Shown piece by piece: positions 7,346-14,190 of a DNA stretch of 25,488 nt. The notes under the pieces were generated by a model. That model was not told the DNA's origin, made no database searches, and saw only the letters and a program-made list of their open reading frames with translations. The stretch is from the NCBI GenBank assembly GCA_050697155.1, contig JBOGZD010000032.1, positions 1 to 25,488 of the forward strand, in the 5' to 3' direction. The position numbers and the translations under genes were made by a program. Origin of the DNA: JBOGZD01 sp050697155 (GTDB taxonomy: Bacteria > Actinomycetota > Thermoleophilia > Solirubrobacterales > 70-9). Every line of letters starts with the position of its first letter. Position 1 is the first letter of the stretch.

Positions 7346-8228
7346 CGGCGCGGCCGGGCTGCGCGGCGATCGCGGCGGCGACGCGGACCGCGTCGAGCGC
7401 GCTGCGGTCATGCAGGCGCAGCACCGCGGCGCCGGCCAGGGTCGCCAGCGTCGCCGCTGCCAGGGTCGCCGCCTCGCGCTCCTCCGCCGGTGCCCGCTCC
7501 TCCCACGAGCCGGCGAGCACCGCGCCGAGGAAGCCCTTGCGCGAGAGGGCGACGAACAGCGGGTGCCCGAGCTCGCGCAGCTCGCCGAGCCTCCGCACCA
7601 GCTCGAGGTCGTCGTCGACCGTGAGATCGAAGTCGAGCCCGGGGTCGAGCGCAACCTGGGCGGGCTTGACGCCCCGCGCGGAAGCCGCCTCGATCCGCTC
7701 CGAGAACCAGGCCAGCAGGCGCCCAACCGGATCGCCGCCGGAGCGTGGCTCGCGGTCGGCCCGTGGCGGGCCCTCGATATGCATCAGCACGTAGCCGCAG
7801 CCGGTCTCGGCGACGAGCTCCAGCAGCGCCGGGTCGGCGCCCCCGGAGATGTCGTTGATGCCGGCGGCGCCGGCGTCGAGCACCCGGCGCGCAACTTCGG
7901 CCGAGAAGGTGTCGGCGAGCACCGGCACCCCTGACTCCGACGCCAGCCGCTCCACCGTCGGCACGAGCCTCTCCGCCTCGTCCGCGGCCGGCACCGGGGG
8001 GCCGCTGCGGGCGGCGACCGCGCCGACGTCGAGCAGGTCGAAGCCCTCGTCGACGAGCGCCAGTCCGTCGGCGGCAGCCCGCTCGGGGGTCGAGCTGCGG
8101 GCGCCGGGGTAGAACGAGTCGTCGGTGACGTTGACGATCCCCGCGACCCGCGGCGGCGGGAAGGACAGCGTGGTGGCCCCGAGTCGCCAGCGCGACTCGA
8201 GTCGTGGATCGAGGCCCGCTTCGATCAT
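7338..8228 (-). CDS. folP: Dihydropteroate synthase or close homologue
   Basis: 296 aa, a TIM-barrel pterin-binding enzyme that joins pterin pyrophosphate to p-aminobenzoate in folate synthesis. Visible motifs in order are GIVNVTDDSF (30-39; usually NVTPDSF), LLDVGAVAARSG (65-76), DTFSAEVARRVL, NDISG, YVLMHIEGPP, DPGLDF, SRKGFLG and LRLHD. The pterin-binding Asn, Asp, Lys and Arg positions are kept. The sulfonamide/pABA loop, normally STRP, reads AARS here. It may therefore be a functional enzyme with a divergent loop or a non-canonical homologue of the FolP2 kind. First gene of an operon with the helicase and LOG-like protein. The ATG at 8228 has TACGGT 6 nt upstream and no ribosome binding site, suggesting a leaderless mRNA. 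Confidence 0.82.
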   Translation of the reverse strand: MIEAGLDPRLESRWRLGATTLSFPPPRVAGIVNVTDDSFYPGARSSTPERAAADGLALVDEGFDLLDVGAVAARSGPPVPAADEAERLVPTVERLASESGVPVLADTFSAEVARRVLDAGAAGINDISGGADPALLELVAETGCGYVLMHIEGPPRADREPRSGGDPVGRLLAWFSERIEAASARGVKPAQVALDPGLDFDLTVDDDLELVRRLGELRELGHPLFVALSRKGFLGAVLAGSWEERAPAEEREAATLAAATLATLAGAAVLRLHDRSALDAVRVAAAIAAQPGRADG

Positions 8229-8233
8229 GCGGC

Positions 8234-8240
8234 TACCGTA
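8234..8240. promoter_or_regulatory. Overlapping divergent -10 boxes (bidirectional leaderless promoter)
   Basis: TACCGT (8234-8239, plus) and TACGGT (8240-8235, minus) share five base pairs. Each ends exactly 6 nt before a start codon: GTG at 8246 and ATG at 8228. Transcription starting about 7 nt beyond each box would begin at the start codon itself in both directions. Confidence 0.6.
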
Positions 8241-8245
8241 CCGGC

Positions 8246-9058
8246 GTGCCGCTGCGAGCCGTCTACACCGACCTCGACGGGACCCTGCTCGGGAAGTGGG
8301 GGTCGCTGTTTCGCGACGCGGAGGGGAGCTTCACGCTGCGCCAGGCCCGGGCGCTCGAGGCCTGCCACCGCGCCGAGGTCGAGGTGGTGATCATGTCCGG
8401 GCGACGGGAGGCGCAGGTGCTGGCGGACGCCCGGCTGATCGGCCAGACCTCCTACATCTACGAGGCCGGCTGTGCGGTGATGATCGACGGCGAGCGCACC
8501 CTGCTCACCGGCGACTGGGTGCCCGACGGCGACGGAACCCCGGCCGAGCGGATGCTCGCCGCGGGGATCCCCGACCTGCTGTTCGAGCGCTTCGTTGGCC
8601 GGTTGGAATGGCACCACCCCTGGCACGCCGACCGCCAGCTCTCACACCTCTTCCGCGGCAAGGTCGACGTCGCCGAGGCGAACGCGCTGCTCGCCGAGCG
8701 CGGCCACGACGACCTCCGCTTCCTCGACAACGGCGCCATCGGCCGGACGATGGAGGGGATCGACGTGACCCACGCCTACCACCTGGTCCCCGGCGGGGCG
8801 AGCAAGGCAAAGGCGGTCGCCTACCACGCGCGGGCGCGCGGCTTTCCCCCGGAGGACTGCATCGCCGTCGGCGACTCGCTCGAGGACCTCGACGCGGCGA
8901 GTGCCGTGGGCCGGTTCTTCGTCGTCGCCAACGGGCCCGAGCGCGACCCCGAGCTGCGCGCGGCGATCGGCGGGCGCGACAATGTCACCGTGACCGAGGG
9001 ACAAATGGGCGACGGCTTCTACGAGGCCGTGATCTCGACCTTGGCCGGGCGACGATGA
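8246..9058 (+). CDS. HAD-superfamily (Cof/MPGP-type) phosphatase
   Basis: 270 aa. HAD motif I is YTDLDGTLL with D9 and D11, motif II is the serine of MSGR (S51), motif III is a lysine in ASKAKA (187/189) and motif IV is GDSLEDLDAA (D210, D214). The large insertion between motifs II and III is a C2 cap, as in Cof-type and mannosyl-3-phosphoglycerate phosphatase-like enzymes, so a soluble sugar-phosphate phosphatase is likely; substrate unknown. The GTG at 8246 is preferred over the ATG at 8204 because the latter would run into folP and place extra residues before the DLDGT motif, and because TACCGT lies 6 nt upstream. It is coupled to the next gene by ATGA. Confidence 0.82.
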   Translation: MPLRAVYTDLDGTLLGKWGSLFRDAEGSFTLRQARALEACHRAEVEVVIMSGRREAQVLADARLIGQTSYIYEAGCAVMIDGERTLLTGDWVPDGDGTPAERMLAAGIPDLLFERFVGRLEWHHPWHADRQLSHLFRGKVDVAEANALLAERGHDDLRFLDNGAIGRTMEGIDVTHAYHLVPGGASKAKAVAYHARARGFPPEDCIAVGDSLEDLDAASAVGRFFVVANGPERDPELRAAIGGRDNVTVTEGQMGDGFYEAVISTLAGRR

Positions 9059-9777
9059 GCGCCGCGTTCCCTGGCGAGTCGGCCGAGTACCGCGAGGCGC
9101 GCGAGCGCCTGCTCGAGCAGGAGATCCAGCTACGGCGGGCGATCGAGGCGGTCGCACAGGCGCGGCGCGAGCTGCCTCCGAGCGGGAGCGTTCCGGAGGA
9201 CTACCTGTTCGCGGAGGCCGGCGGGGGCGAGGTCCGGCTGTCCGAGCTCTTCGCCCCTCAGAAGGACGCGCTGGTGATCTACAGCTTCATGTTCCCCCGC
9301 CATCCCAGCGACGACCGGCCCGGGCCCGAAAGCGGCCAGACGGCGCAACTGCCGCTCGCCGAGGGCCCGTGCCCGTCGTGCGTCTCGATCCTCGACTCGC
9401 TCGACCGGGCCGCGCCCCACCTCGCCCAGCGCGTCAACCTCTGCGTCGTCGCCAAGTCGCCGCCTGAAAGGATCCACGCGTTCGCCGACGAGCGCGGCTG
9501 GCGCCACCTGCGGCTGCTCTCCTCGGCCGAGAACACCTACAACCGCGACTATCTCGCCGAGACCGAGGACGGGTCGCAGATGCCGATCCTGAACGTCTTC
9601 CGCCGCGACGGCGAGCGGATCCGCCACTTCTGGGGGACCGAGCTTCTCTTCGGCGAGTGGGAGCCTGGGCTGGAGCCCCGGCACGTGGACCTGATGTGGC
9701 CGATCTGGAACGTGCTCGACATGACCCCGGACGGGCGTGGCACCGAGCGCGACTTTCCGCGGCTGGGTTACGACTGA
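9055..9777 (+). CDS. DUF899-type thioredoxin-like protein
   Basis: 240 aa. A helical N-terminus (RERLLEQEIQLRRAIEAVA) is followed by a thioredoxin-like fold with the core KDALVIYSFMFPR (70-82), a CPSC motif (C106, C109) and NTYNRDYLAETEDGSQMPIL (160-179). The C-terminus, HVDLMWPIWNVLDMTPDGRG, is typical of DUF899. These proteins are presumed redox proteins with no assigned substrate. The start overlaps the HAD stop as ATGA, so the two are coupled. A perfect 12-nt palindrome follows immediately. Confidence 0.85.
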   Translation: MSAAFPGESAEYREARERLLEQEIQLRRAIEAVAQARRELPPSGSVPEDYLFAEAGGGEVRLSELFAPQKDALVIYSFMFPRHPSDDRPGPESGQTAQLPLAEGPCPSCVSILDSLDRAAPHLAQRVNLCVVAKSPPERIHAFADERGWRHLRLLSSAENTYNRDYLAETEDGSQMPILNVFRRDGERIRHFWGTELLFGEWEPGLEPRHVDLMWPIWNVLDMTPDGRGTERDFPRLGYD

Positions 9778-9806
9778 GCCAGCGCTGGCGACCCGGGCGC
9801 GCCGGG
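9778..9806 (+). terminator. Palindromes after the DUF899 gene
   Basis: GCCAGCGCTGGC (9778-9789) is a perfect palindrome directly behind the stop. It is followed by CCCGG/CCGGG (9792-9796 and 9802-9806) around a 5-nt loop. They may end the HAD-DUF899 transcript or serve as an operator of the regulator downstream. There is no T-tract. Confidence 0.35.
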
Positions 9807-9809
9807 GAA

Positions 9810-9815
9810 TAAACT
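9810..9815 (+). promoter_or_regulatory. TAAACT -10-like box for the DtxR-family gene
   Basis: TAAACT lies 9 nt before the ATG at 9825. It stands out in GC-rich surroundings and would give a 0-3 nt leader. Confidence 0.45.
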
Positions 9816-9824
9816 CGGTCGGCG

Positions 9825-10538
9825 ATGTCGCAAGAGCACGCCACGGTCGCCGAGGAGGAGTACCTGCAGACGATGTTCTGGCTCGAGGAGGCCGGTCTGG
9901 AGATCACCGGGGCCAATATCGCCAGGGCGATGCAGCTTTCACCGCCGACCGTGCACGAGATGATCGGGCGGCTCGAGCGCGACGGGTACGTGAGCCGGGA
10001 CGAGGACAAGTCGCTGTCGTTCACCGGCGACGGGCGGGAGCACGCCCAGGCGATCGTTCGCCGTCACCGGTTGATCGAGCGCTTCCTCACCGACGTGCTC
10101 GGGATTCCCTGGGACGAGGTCCACGAGGAGGCCGAGCGGCTCGAACACGCGATGTCCCCCGTGCTCGAGGAGCGGATGCTGGCCGCGATCGGCGACGCGA
10201 CCACGTGCCCGCACGGCCATCCGATCGTCGAGGGCGCCCGCGAGCCCGGGGTGCTGCTTGCCGACGTCGAGCCGGGGGCCAGCGTGCGCGTGCTGCGGTT
10301 CGAGAACGAGGCCGAGGAGCTGCTGCACTACCTCAAGCAGACCGGACTGCGGCCAGGGCTCGACGGTCAGCTCGAGAGCTCGGACTCCGACGAGGTCGTG
10401 GTCGTCTCCGACGACGGGCGCCACGCGGTGTCGCGCAGCGTTGCCGAGACGGTGTCGGTGCGAGCAGACCCCGCGCCGGCGCCTCGGGCGCCGTTGCCCG
10501 AGGCGCTCGTCCTGTCCGGCGACCGATACGGGCGCTGA
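9825..10538 (+). CDS. DtxR/MntR-family metal-dependent transcriptional regulator
   Basis: 237 aa. The winged helix spans residues 8-70 with recognition region SPPTVHEMIGRLERDGYV (39-56). The dimerisation/metal domain has HRLIERFL (81-88) and VHEEAERLEHAMSPVLEERM (99-118). After TCPHGHPI (127-134, IdeR has SPYGNPI) comes a FeoA/SH3-like C-terminal domain. Metal ligands differ from IdeR: the position of its Met10 is E12 and that of Cys102 is E104, both acidic as in MntR, while H81, E107 and H108 are kept. Manganese sensing is therefore more likely than iron, by inference. No classical IdeR box is seen upstream. It may instead act on distant metal-transport genes, since no transporter gene for metals adjoins it. 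Confidence 0.88.
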   Translation: MSQEHATVAEEEYLQTMFWLEEAGLEITGANIARAMQLSPPTVHEMIGRLERDGYVSRDEDKSLSFTGDGREHAQAIVRRHRLIERFLTDVLGIPWDEVHEEAERLEHAMSPVLEERMLAAIGDATTCPHGHPIVEGAREPGVLLADVEPGASVRVLRFENEAEELLHYLKQTGLRPGLDGQLESSDSDEVVVVSDDGRHAVSRSVAETVSVRADPAPAPRAPLPEALVLSGDRYGR

Positions 10539-10553
10539 GCGGATCGTCCTGGG

Positions 10554-10751
10554 CTAACCGTCGCCGCAGATCTGGCGCAGGCGGCGGTAGAGCGCGGCGT
10601 CCTGCGTTCGCAGCGAGTACTCGCGCCGGCGCACCGTCGCCTCGTGCTCGCGAACCGCCGCCGCGAGCGCGGCGAAGCGTCGCTCGGCGAGGTTGCGCTC
10701 GCTCACCGGATCGAGCTTCCTCGCGCCCTCGATCATCGTTACCGGGCTCAC
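10554..10751 (-). CDS. Small charged helical protein, unknown function
   Basis: 65 aa, not recognised. It is rich in Arg, Ala and Glu, with the long helical stretch ERRFAALAAAVREHEATVRR, and ends LYRRLRQICGDG with a single cysteine. No signal peptide or membrane segment is present. The GTG at 10751 is chosen because AGGAGG lies 7 nt upstream, one of the best ribosome binding sites in the window; an ATG five codons later is less well placed. It converges on the DtxR-family gene with a 15-nt gap. Codons are strongly GC-ending, which supports a real gene. Confidence 0.7.
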   Translation of the reverse strand: MSPVTMIEGARKLDPVSERNLAERRFAALAAAVREHEATVRRREYSLRTQDAALYRRLRQICGDG

Positions 10752-10860
10752 TGCTACACCTCCTCTGGACCTGCGCGTCCCTATCGATTCGTTCGCCGTC
10801 AGGCTACGGCCGGAATCGAAAGCGAATGTAAGGAGCCGGTGAAGTGTTCCCTAACGGGCT

Positions 10861-11964
10861 CTACGCGGCGCTCGCCGCGCCGACCGACTCGAGCGCGCGG
10901 GCGAGCCGCTCGACGCCCTCGCCGATGCGATCGGCGCCGACCGGCGCGAACGACAGCCGCAGCGCCGACTCGCCGCCCTCGAGCATGAAGTCGGGGCCGG
11001 CGATGAAGGCGACGCCCTCGCCCTTGGCCGCCTCGAGGGCGCGAGGGGTGTCGGCACCCTCAGGGAGCGTCAGCCAGAGGAAGTAGCCGCCCTCGGGGAC
11101 GACGAACTCGGCCTCGGGGATGTGCTCGCGCAGCGCCGCGACGAGCGCGTCGCGGCGCTCACGCAGGGCGCCGTTGACGAACTCGATGTTCTCCCGCAGG
11201 CCGCCGGAGAGGCAGAGCTCGAGCACGATCGACTCGGCGAGCATGTTCGGCGAGATGTAGTGCTCGCTGCCGCGCTTGGCGAGGCCAGCGATCTGCTCCG
11301 CCGGGCCGGCCAGGTAGCCGATCCGCACCCCGGGGCTCACCGTCTTCGAGAACGAGGAGGCGTGGATCACCCGATCGGCCTGGTCGAGCGAGAGCATCGT
11401 CGGCGGCGGGGTGTCGCCGAAGGCGATCAGCCGGTAGGGGTCGTCCTCGAAGATCGTGAACTGGCGCTCGGCGGCGAGCTCGACCAAGCGCTCGCGCTTC
11501 TCCGCCGACAGCGTGCAGCCGGCGGGGTTGTGGAAGTTGGGGATCAGGTGGGCGAGCTTCACCGGGCCGCCGGCGAGCGCACGCTCGAGGGCGTCGACGT
11601 CGACGCCGTCCGCCTCGAGCGGGATCGGGATCAGCTCGGCCCCGGTGCGCCCGAGCAGCAGCAGGGTGCGGTCGTACGAGGGCTCCTCGACGATCACCCG
11701 ATCGCCGGGCTCGACGAAGTAGCGGAACAGCAGCGCCGCGGCCTCCATCGACCCGTTGGTGACCATCACCCGGTCGGGGTCGATCCCATGCAGCTCGCGA
11801 GCGATCCACTCGCACAGCCCTGGGTGCCCGCGGCCGGTGCCATATGAGAGCGCCCGCTCCCAGTCGGATTCGAGCGCCCGCGCCGCCGCCTCCCGCACCG
11901 CCTGGGCGGGCAGGATGTCGGCGCTGGGCGCGCCGCGGGCGAAGCTGATCACATCGGCGGCCAT
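10861..11964 (-). CDS. PLP-dependent class I/II aminotransferase (Aro8/LysN-like)
   Basis: 367 aa, fold type I aminotransferase. YGTGRGHPGLCEWIA (41-55) and MVTNGSMEAAALL (67-79) form the N-terminal cofactor region. PNFHNPAG has N146, FEDDPY has D175 and Y177, the Schiff-base lysine is K207 in SSFSKTVSPG, and R214 of VRIGY binds cofactor phosphate. These features match the 2-aminoadipate/aromatic aminotransferase group (COG1167 without the GntR DNA-binding domain); the amino donor is not predictable. The ATG at 11964 follows TACGCT by 8 nt. It lies 58 nt downstream of sucD on the same strand but has its own promoter-like box. Confidence 0.87.
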   Translation of the reverse strand: MAADVISFARGAPSADILPAQAVREAAARALESDWERALSYGTGRGHPGLCEWIARELHGIDPDRVMVTNGSMEAAALLFRYFVEPGDRVIVEEPSYDRTLLLLGRTGAELIPIPLEADGVDVDALERALAGGPVKLAHLIPNFHNPAGCTLSAEKRERLVELAAERQFTIFEDDPYRLIAFGDTPPPTMLSLDQADRVIHASSFSKTVSPGVRIGYLAGPAEQIAGLAKRGSEHYISPNMLAESIVLELCLSGGLRENIEFVNGALRERRDALVAALREHIPEAEFVVPEGGYFLWLTLPEGADTPRALEAAKGEGVAFIAGPDFMLEGGESALRLSFAPVGADRIGEGVERLARALESVGAASAA

Positions 11965-11972
11965 CGGCGGCG

Positions 11973-11978
11973 AGCGTA
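11973..11978 (-). promoter_or_regulatory. TACGCT -10-like box for the aminotransferase
   Basis: TACGCT on the minus strand lies 8 nt before the ATG at 11964, in the 58-nt gap behind sucD. A nearby inverted repeat, CAACGG (11980-11985) with CCGTTG (11995-12000), may end the sucCD transcript. Confidence 0.4.
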
Positions 11979-12022
11979 GCAACGGCACTGGCTCCCGTTG
12001 TCGGGGCGGTGCCTTCGCCCAG

Positions 12023-12898
12023 CTATGCGGCCTGCAGGGCGGCAACCGCCAGCTGCGCGGTCTCGGTGGGGCTGCGGCCGACGCGGACGCCCCTCGCCTC
12101 CAGCGCCTCCTTCTTGGCCTCGGCGGTGCCGGAGGAGCCGGAGATGATCGCGCCGGCGTGGCCCATCTGCTTGCCGGGCGGGGCGGTGAAGCCGGCGATG
12201 TAGGCGACCACGGGCTTGGAGACCGACTCGGCGATGAAGTCGGCGGCGCGCTCCTCGGCGTCGCCCCCGATCTCGCCGACGAGCACGATCAGCTCGGTCT
12301 CCTCGTCATCCTCGAACAGGGTGAGGACGTCGATGAAGTCCGAGCCGACGATCGGGTCGCCGCCGATGCCGACGATCGACGAGTTGCCCATCCCGGCCTG
12401 CTTCAGCTCGTTGCCGATCTGGTAGGTGAGCGTGCCCGACTTCGAGACGACGCCGATCGCGCCCGGGTCGAAGAACTGGGCCGGGATGATGCCGACGGTG
12501 GCCTTGCCCGGCGAGAGCACCCCGGGGCAGTTGGGGCCGATCAGCCGCACCCCGGCCTCGCGCGCCTTCCAGTAGACGCGCAGCATGTCGAGCACCGGGA
12601 TCCCCTCGGTGATCGCGATCACCGTGCCGACCCCGGCGTCGATCGCCTCCTCGATCGCGGCCGCCGCGAAGCGCGCGGGGACGAAGATCATCGAGGTGTT
12701 GGCGCCGCGCTCGTCGACCGCCTCGGAGATCGCGTCGAACACGGGGATCCCCTCGATGTCCTGGCCGCCCTTCCCGGGGGTCACACCGGCGACGACGTCG
12801 GTGCCGTAGTCGCGGTTGCGAAGGCCGTGGAAGCTGCCTTCGCGGCCGGTGAGGCCGCTGACGACCAGCTTCGTCTCGGTGTCGACGATGATGCTCAT
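12023..12898 (-). CDS. sucD: Succinyl-CoA synthetase alpha subunit
   Basis: 291 aa, normal length. The CoA-binding Rossmann domain starts LVVSGLTGREGSFHG (11-25). IGPNCPG (120-126) and GIGGDPIVGSDFIDV (177-191) are typical, and the phosphorylated histidine is H247 in PPGKQMGHAGAI. With SucC it converts succinyl-CoA to succinate while making ATP or GTP in the TCA cycle. It lies 84 nt downstream of sucC on the same strand; the gap is unusually long for this pair and is filled by a heptamer-repeat hairpin. The ATG at 12898 has no strong ribosome binding site. Confidence 0.96.
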   Translation of the reverse strand: MSIIVDTETKLVVSGLTGREGSFHGLRNRDYGTDVVAGVTPGKGGQDIEGIPVFDAISEAVDERGANTSMIFVPARFAAAAIEEAIDAGVGTVIAITEGIPVLDMLRVYWKAREAGVRLIGPNCPGVLSPGKATVGIIPAQFFDPGAIGVVSKSGTLTYQIGNELKQAGMGNSSIVGIGGDPIVGSDFIDVLTLFEDDEETELIVLVGEIGGDAEERAADFIAESVSKPVVAYIAGFTAPPGKQMGHAGAIISGSSGTAEAKKEALEARGVRVGRSPTETAQLAVAALQAA

Positions 12899-12903
12899 CG
12901 GAA

Positions 12904-12977
12904 GTCGCCAGACGCCAGACGCCAGACGCCAGACCTCGAGCCGACATCCTGGCGACTGACGACTGGCGACTGGCGAC
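12904..12977. repeat. Inverted arrays of a 7-bp tandem repeat between sucC and sucD
   Basis: Four exact tandem copies of GCCAGAC (12907-12934) face four tandem copies of TGGCGAC (12950-12977, the second copy TGACGAC). The arms 12904-12931 and 12950-12977 pair at 24 of 28 positions around an 18-nt loop. Mismatches recur every 7 nt. In the sense mRNA three of them are U-U and one becomes a G-U wobble. The result is a long regular hairpin inside the sucCD message. Confidence 0.85.
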
Positions 12978-12982
12978 CCTGC

Positions 12983-14125
12983 TTAGGCACTCGCAAGCTC
13001 AACCACCTTCTCCGCAGCCCCGAGCATCGTCTGCTCCTGATGCAGATTCTCGAGGTCGGCCTCTGCAAGCAGGGCGAGGCCCTCCTCGGAGTTGGTGCCG
13101 TCGAGCCGCACGACGAGCGGGACCTCGATCTCGATCTGCTCGGACGCCTCGATGATCCCCCTGGCGATCTCGTCGCAGCGGGTGATCCCGCCGAAGATGT
13201 TGAACAGGATCGCGCTCACCTTCTCGTCCGCAGTGATCACCTCGAGCGCGTCCACGATCGCCTCCGCCTTCGAGCCGCCGCCGGCGTCGAGGAAGTTCGC
13301 CGGGTCGCCTCCGGCCTGGGCGACGACGTCGAGCGTCGACATGCACAGCCCGGCGCCGTTGGCGAGGATGCCGACGTTGCCGTCGAGCTTGACGTAGGTG
13401 AGGCCCTTCTCCTTCGCCATCGTCTCGTGCGGGTCCTCGGCGGACTTGTCGGTGAGCTCGGCCAGCTCCTCGTGGCGGAAGAGGGCGTTGTTGTCGATCG
13501 TCGCCTTCGAGTCGAGCGCGATCACCTCGCGCTCGGAGGTGACGATCAGCGGGTTGATCTCGATCAGGGTCGCGTCCTCGGCCAGGGCGACGTCGACCAG
13601 CTTGACCAGCATCTCGGCGACCGCGTCGGTGACGTCGTCGTCGATCCCGGCGTCGATCGCGAGCTGCCGCGCGGCGTCGGCGTCGAAGTCCTCGCTGGGC
13701 TCGACGTGGCGGCGGACGAGCGCCTCGGGGTCGGTCTCGGCCATCTCCTCGACGTCCATCCCCCCCATCCGCGAGAGCATCACGAGCAGCTTCTTCTCCG
13801 AACGGTCGAGGATCACCGAGGCGTAGTACTCGGCGGCGATCTCCGATGCCGCCTCGATCCAGAGGTCGTGCACCACGAAGCCGCGGATGTCCATTCCGAG
13901 GATCGCCTCGGCGTGGCGGTGCGCCTCGGCCGTGTCCTTGGCGACCTTGATCCCACCGGCCTTGCCGCGCTTTCCGATCGCCACCTGGGCCTTGACCACG
14001 CACGGGTAGCCGACCTCTTCGGCGGCCGCGACGGCGTCGTCGACGGTGGTCGCGTGTCGCCCGTCGGGCACGGGTACCGCGTGCCTGGCGAACAGCCGCT
14101 TGCCCTGGTATTCGAGCAGGTCCAA
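12983..14125 (-). CDS. sucC: Succinyl-CoA synthetase beta subunit
   Basis: 380 aa, ATP-grasp fold. The N-terminus LLEYQGKRLFARHAVPVP is classic. Nucleotide-binding GKRGKAGGIKVA (51-62), the metal-site segment EINPLIV and GNVGILANGAGLCMSTLDVV lead into the CoA-ligase domain with GGGSKAEAI and FNIFGGITRCDEIA. It is the beta partner of SucD. Homology places the start at a TTG (14125), since no ATG or GTG precedes the conserved LLEYQ; TAGGCT lies 10 nt upstream. Divergent from the HAD gene at 14191. Confidence 0.95.
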   Translation of the reverse strand: MDLLEYQGKRLFARHAVPVPDGRHATTVDDAVAAAEEVGYPCVVKAQVAIGKRGKAGGIKVAKDTAEAHRHAEAILGMDIRGFVVHDLWIEAASEIAAEYYASVILDRSEKKLLVMLSRMGGMDVEEMAETDPEALVRRHVEPSEDFDADAARQLAIDAGIDDDVTDAVAEMLVKLVDVALAEDATLIEINPLIVTSEREVIALDSKATIDNNALFRHEELAELTDKSAEDPHETMAKEKGLTYVKLDGNVGILANGAGLCMSTLDVVAQAGGDPANFLDAGGGSKAEAIVDALEVITADEKVSAILFNIFGGITRCDEIARGIIEASEQIEIEVPLVVRLDGTNSEEGLALLAEADLENLHQEQTMLGAAEKVVELASA

Positions 14126-14135
14126 GAGCCGGCGC

Positions 14136-14141
14136 AGCCTA
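14136..14141 (-). promoter_or_regulatory. TAGGCT -10-like box for sucC
   Basis: TAGGCT on the minus strand (within GGATAGGCT) lies 10 nt before the TTG start at 14125, in the 65-nt divergent spacer. Confidence 0.4.
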
Positions 14142-14171
14142 TCCGAACCCGGGCCGCATCCCGCTCCTTGC

Positions 14172-14177
14172 GATAAT
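14172..14177 (+). promoter_or_regulatory. GATAAT -10 box for the HAD dehalogenase-like gene
   Basis: GATAAT lies 13 nt before the ATG at 14191 and differs from TATAAT at one base. It faces the sucC box across about 30 nt. Confidence 0.45.
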
Positions 14178-14190
14178 CCCGCGCCGCTCC

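Noticed and set aside
9778..9824. Possible IdeR/DtxR operator upstream of the regulator
   Set aside because: There is a perfect palindrome (GCCAGCGCTGGC), but it is GC-rich and unlike the known TTAGGTTAGGCTAACCTAA-type iron box. It fits a terminator at least as well.
11756..14176. Very long plus-strand open frame opposite the aminotransferase and sucCD genes
   Set aside because: It is antisense to three firmly identified genes. The product is repetitive Asp/Val/Leu/Arg-rich, as expected when high-GC codons are read on the opposite strand.
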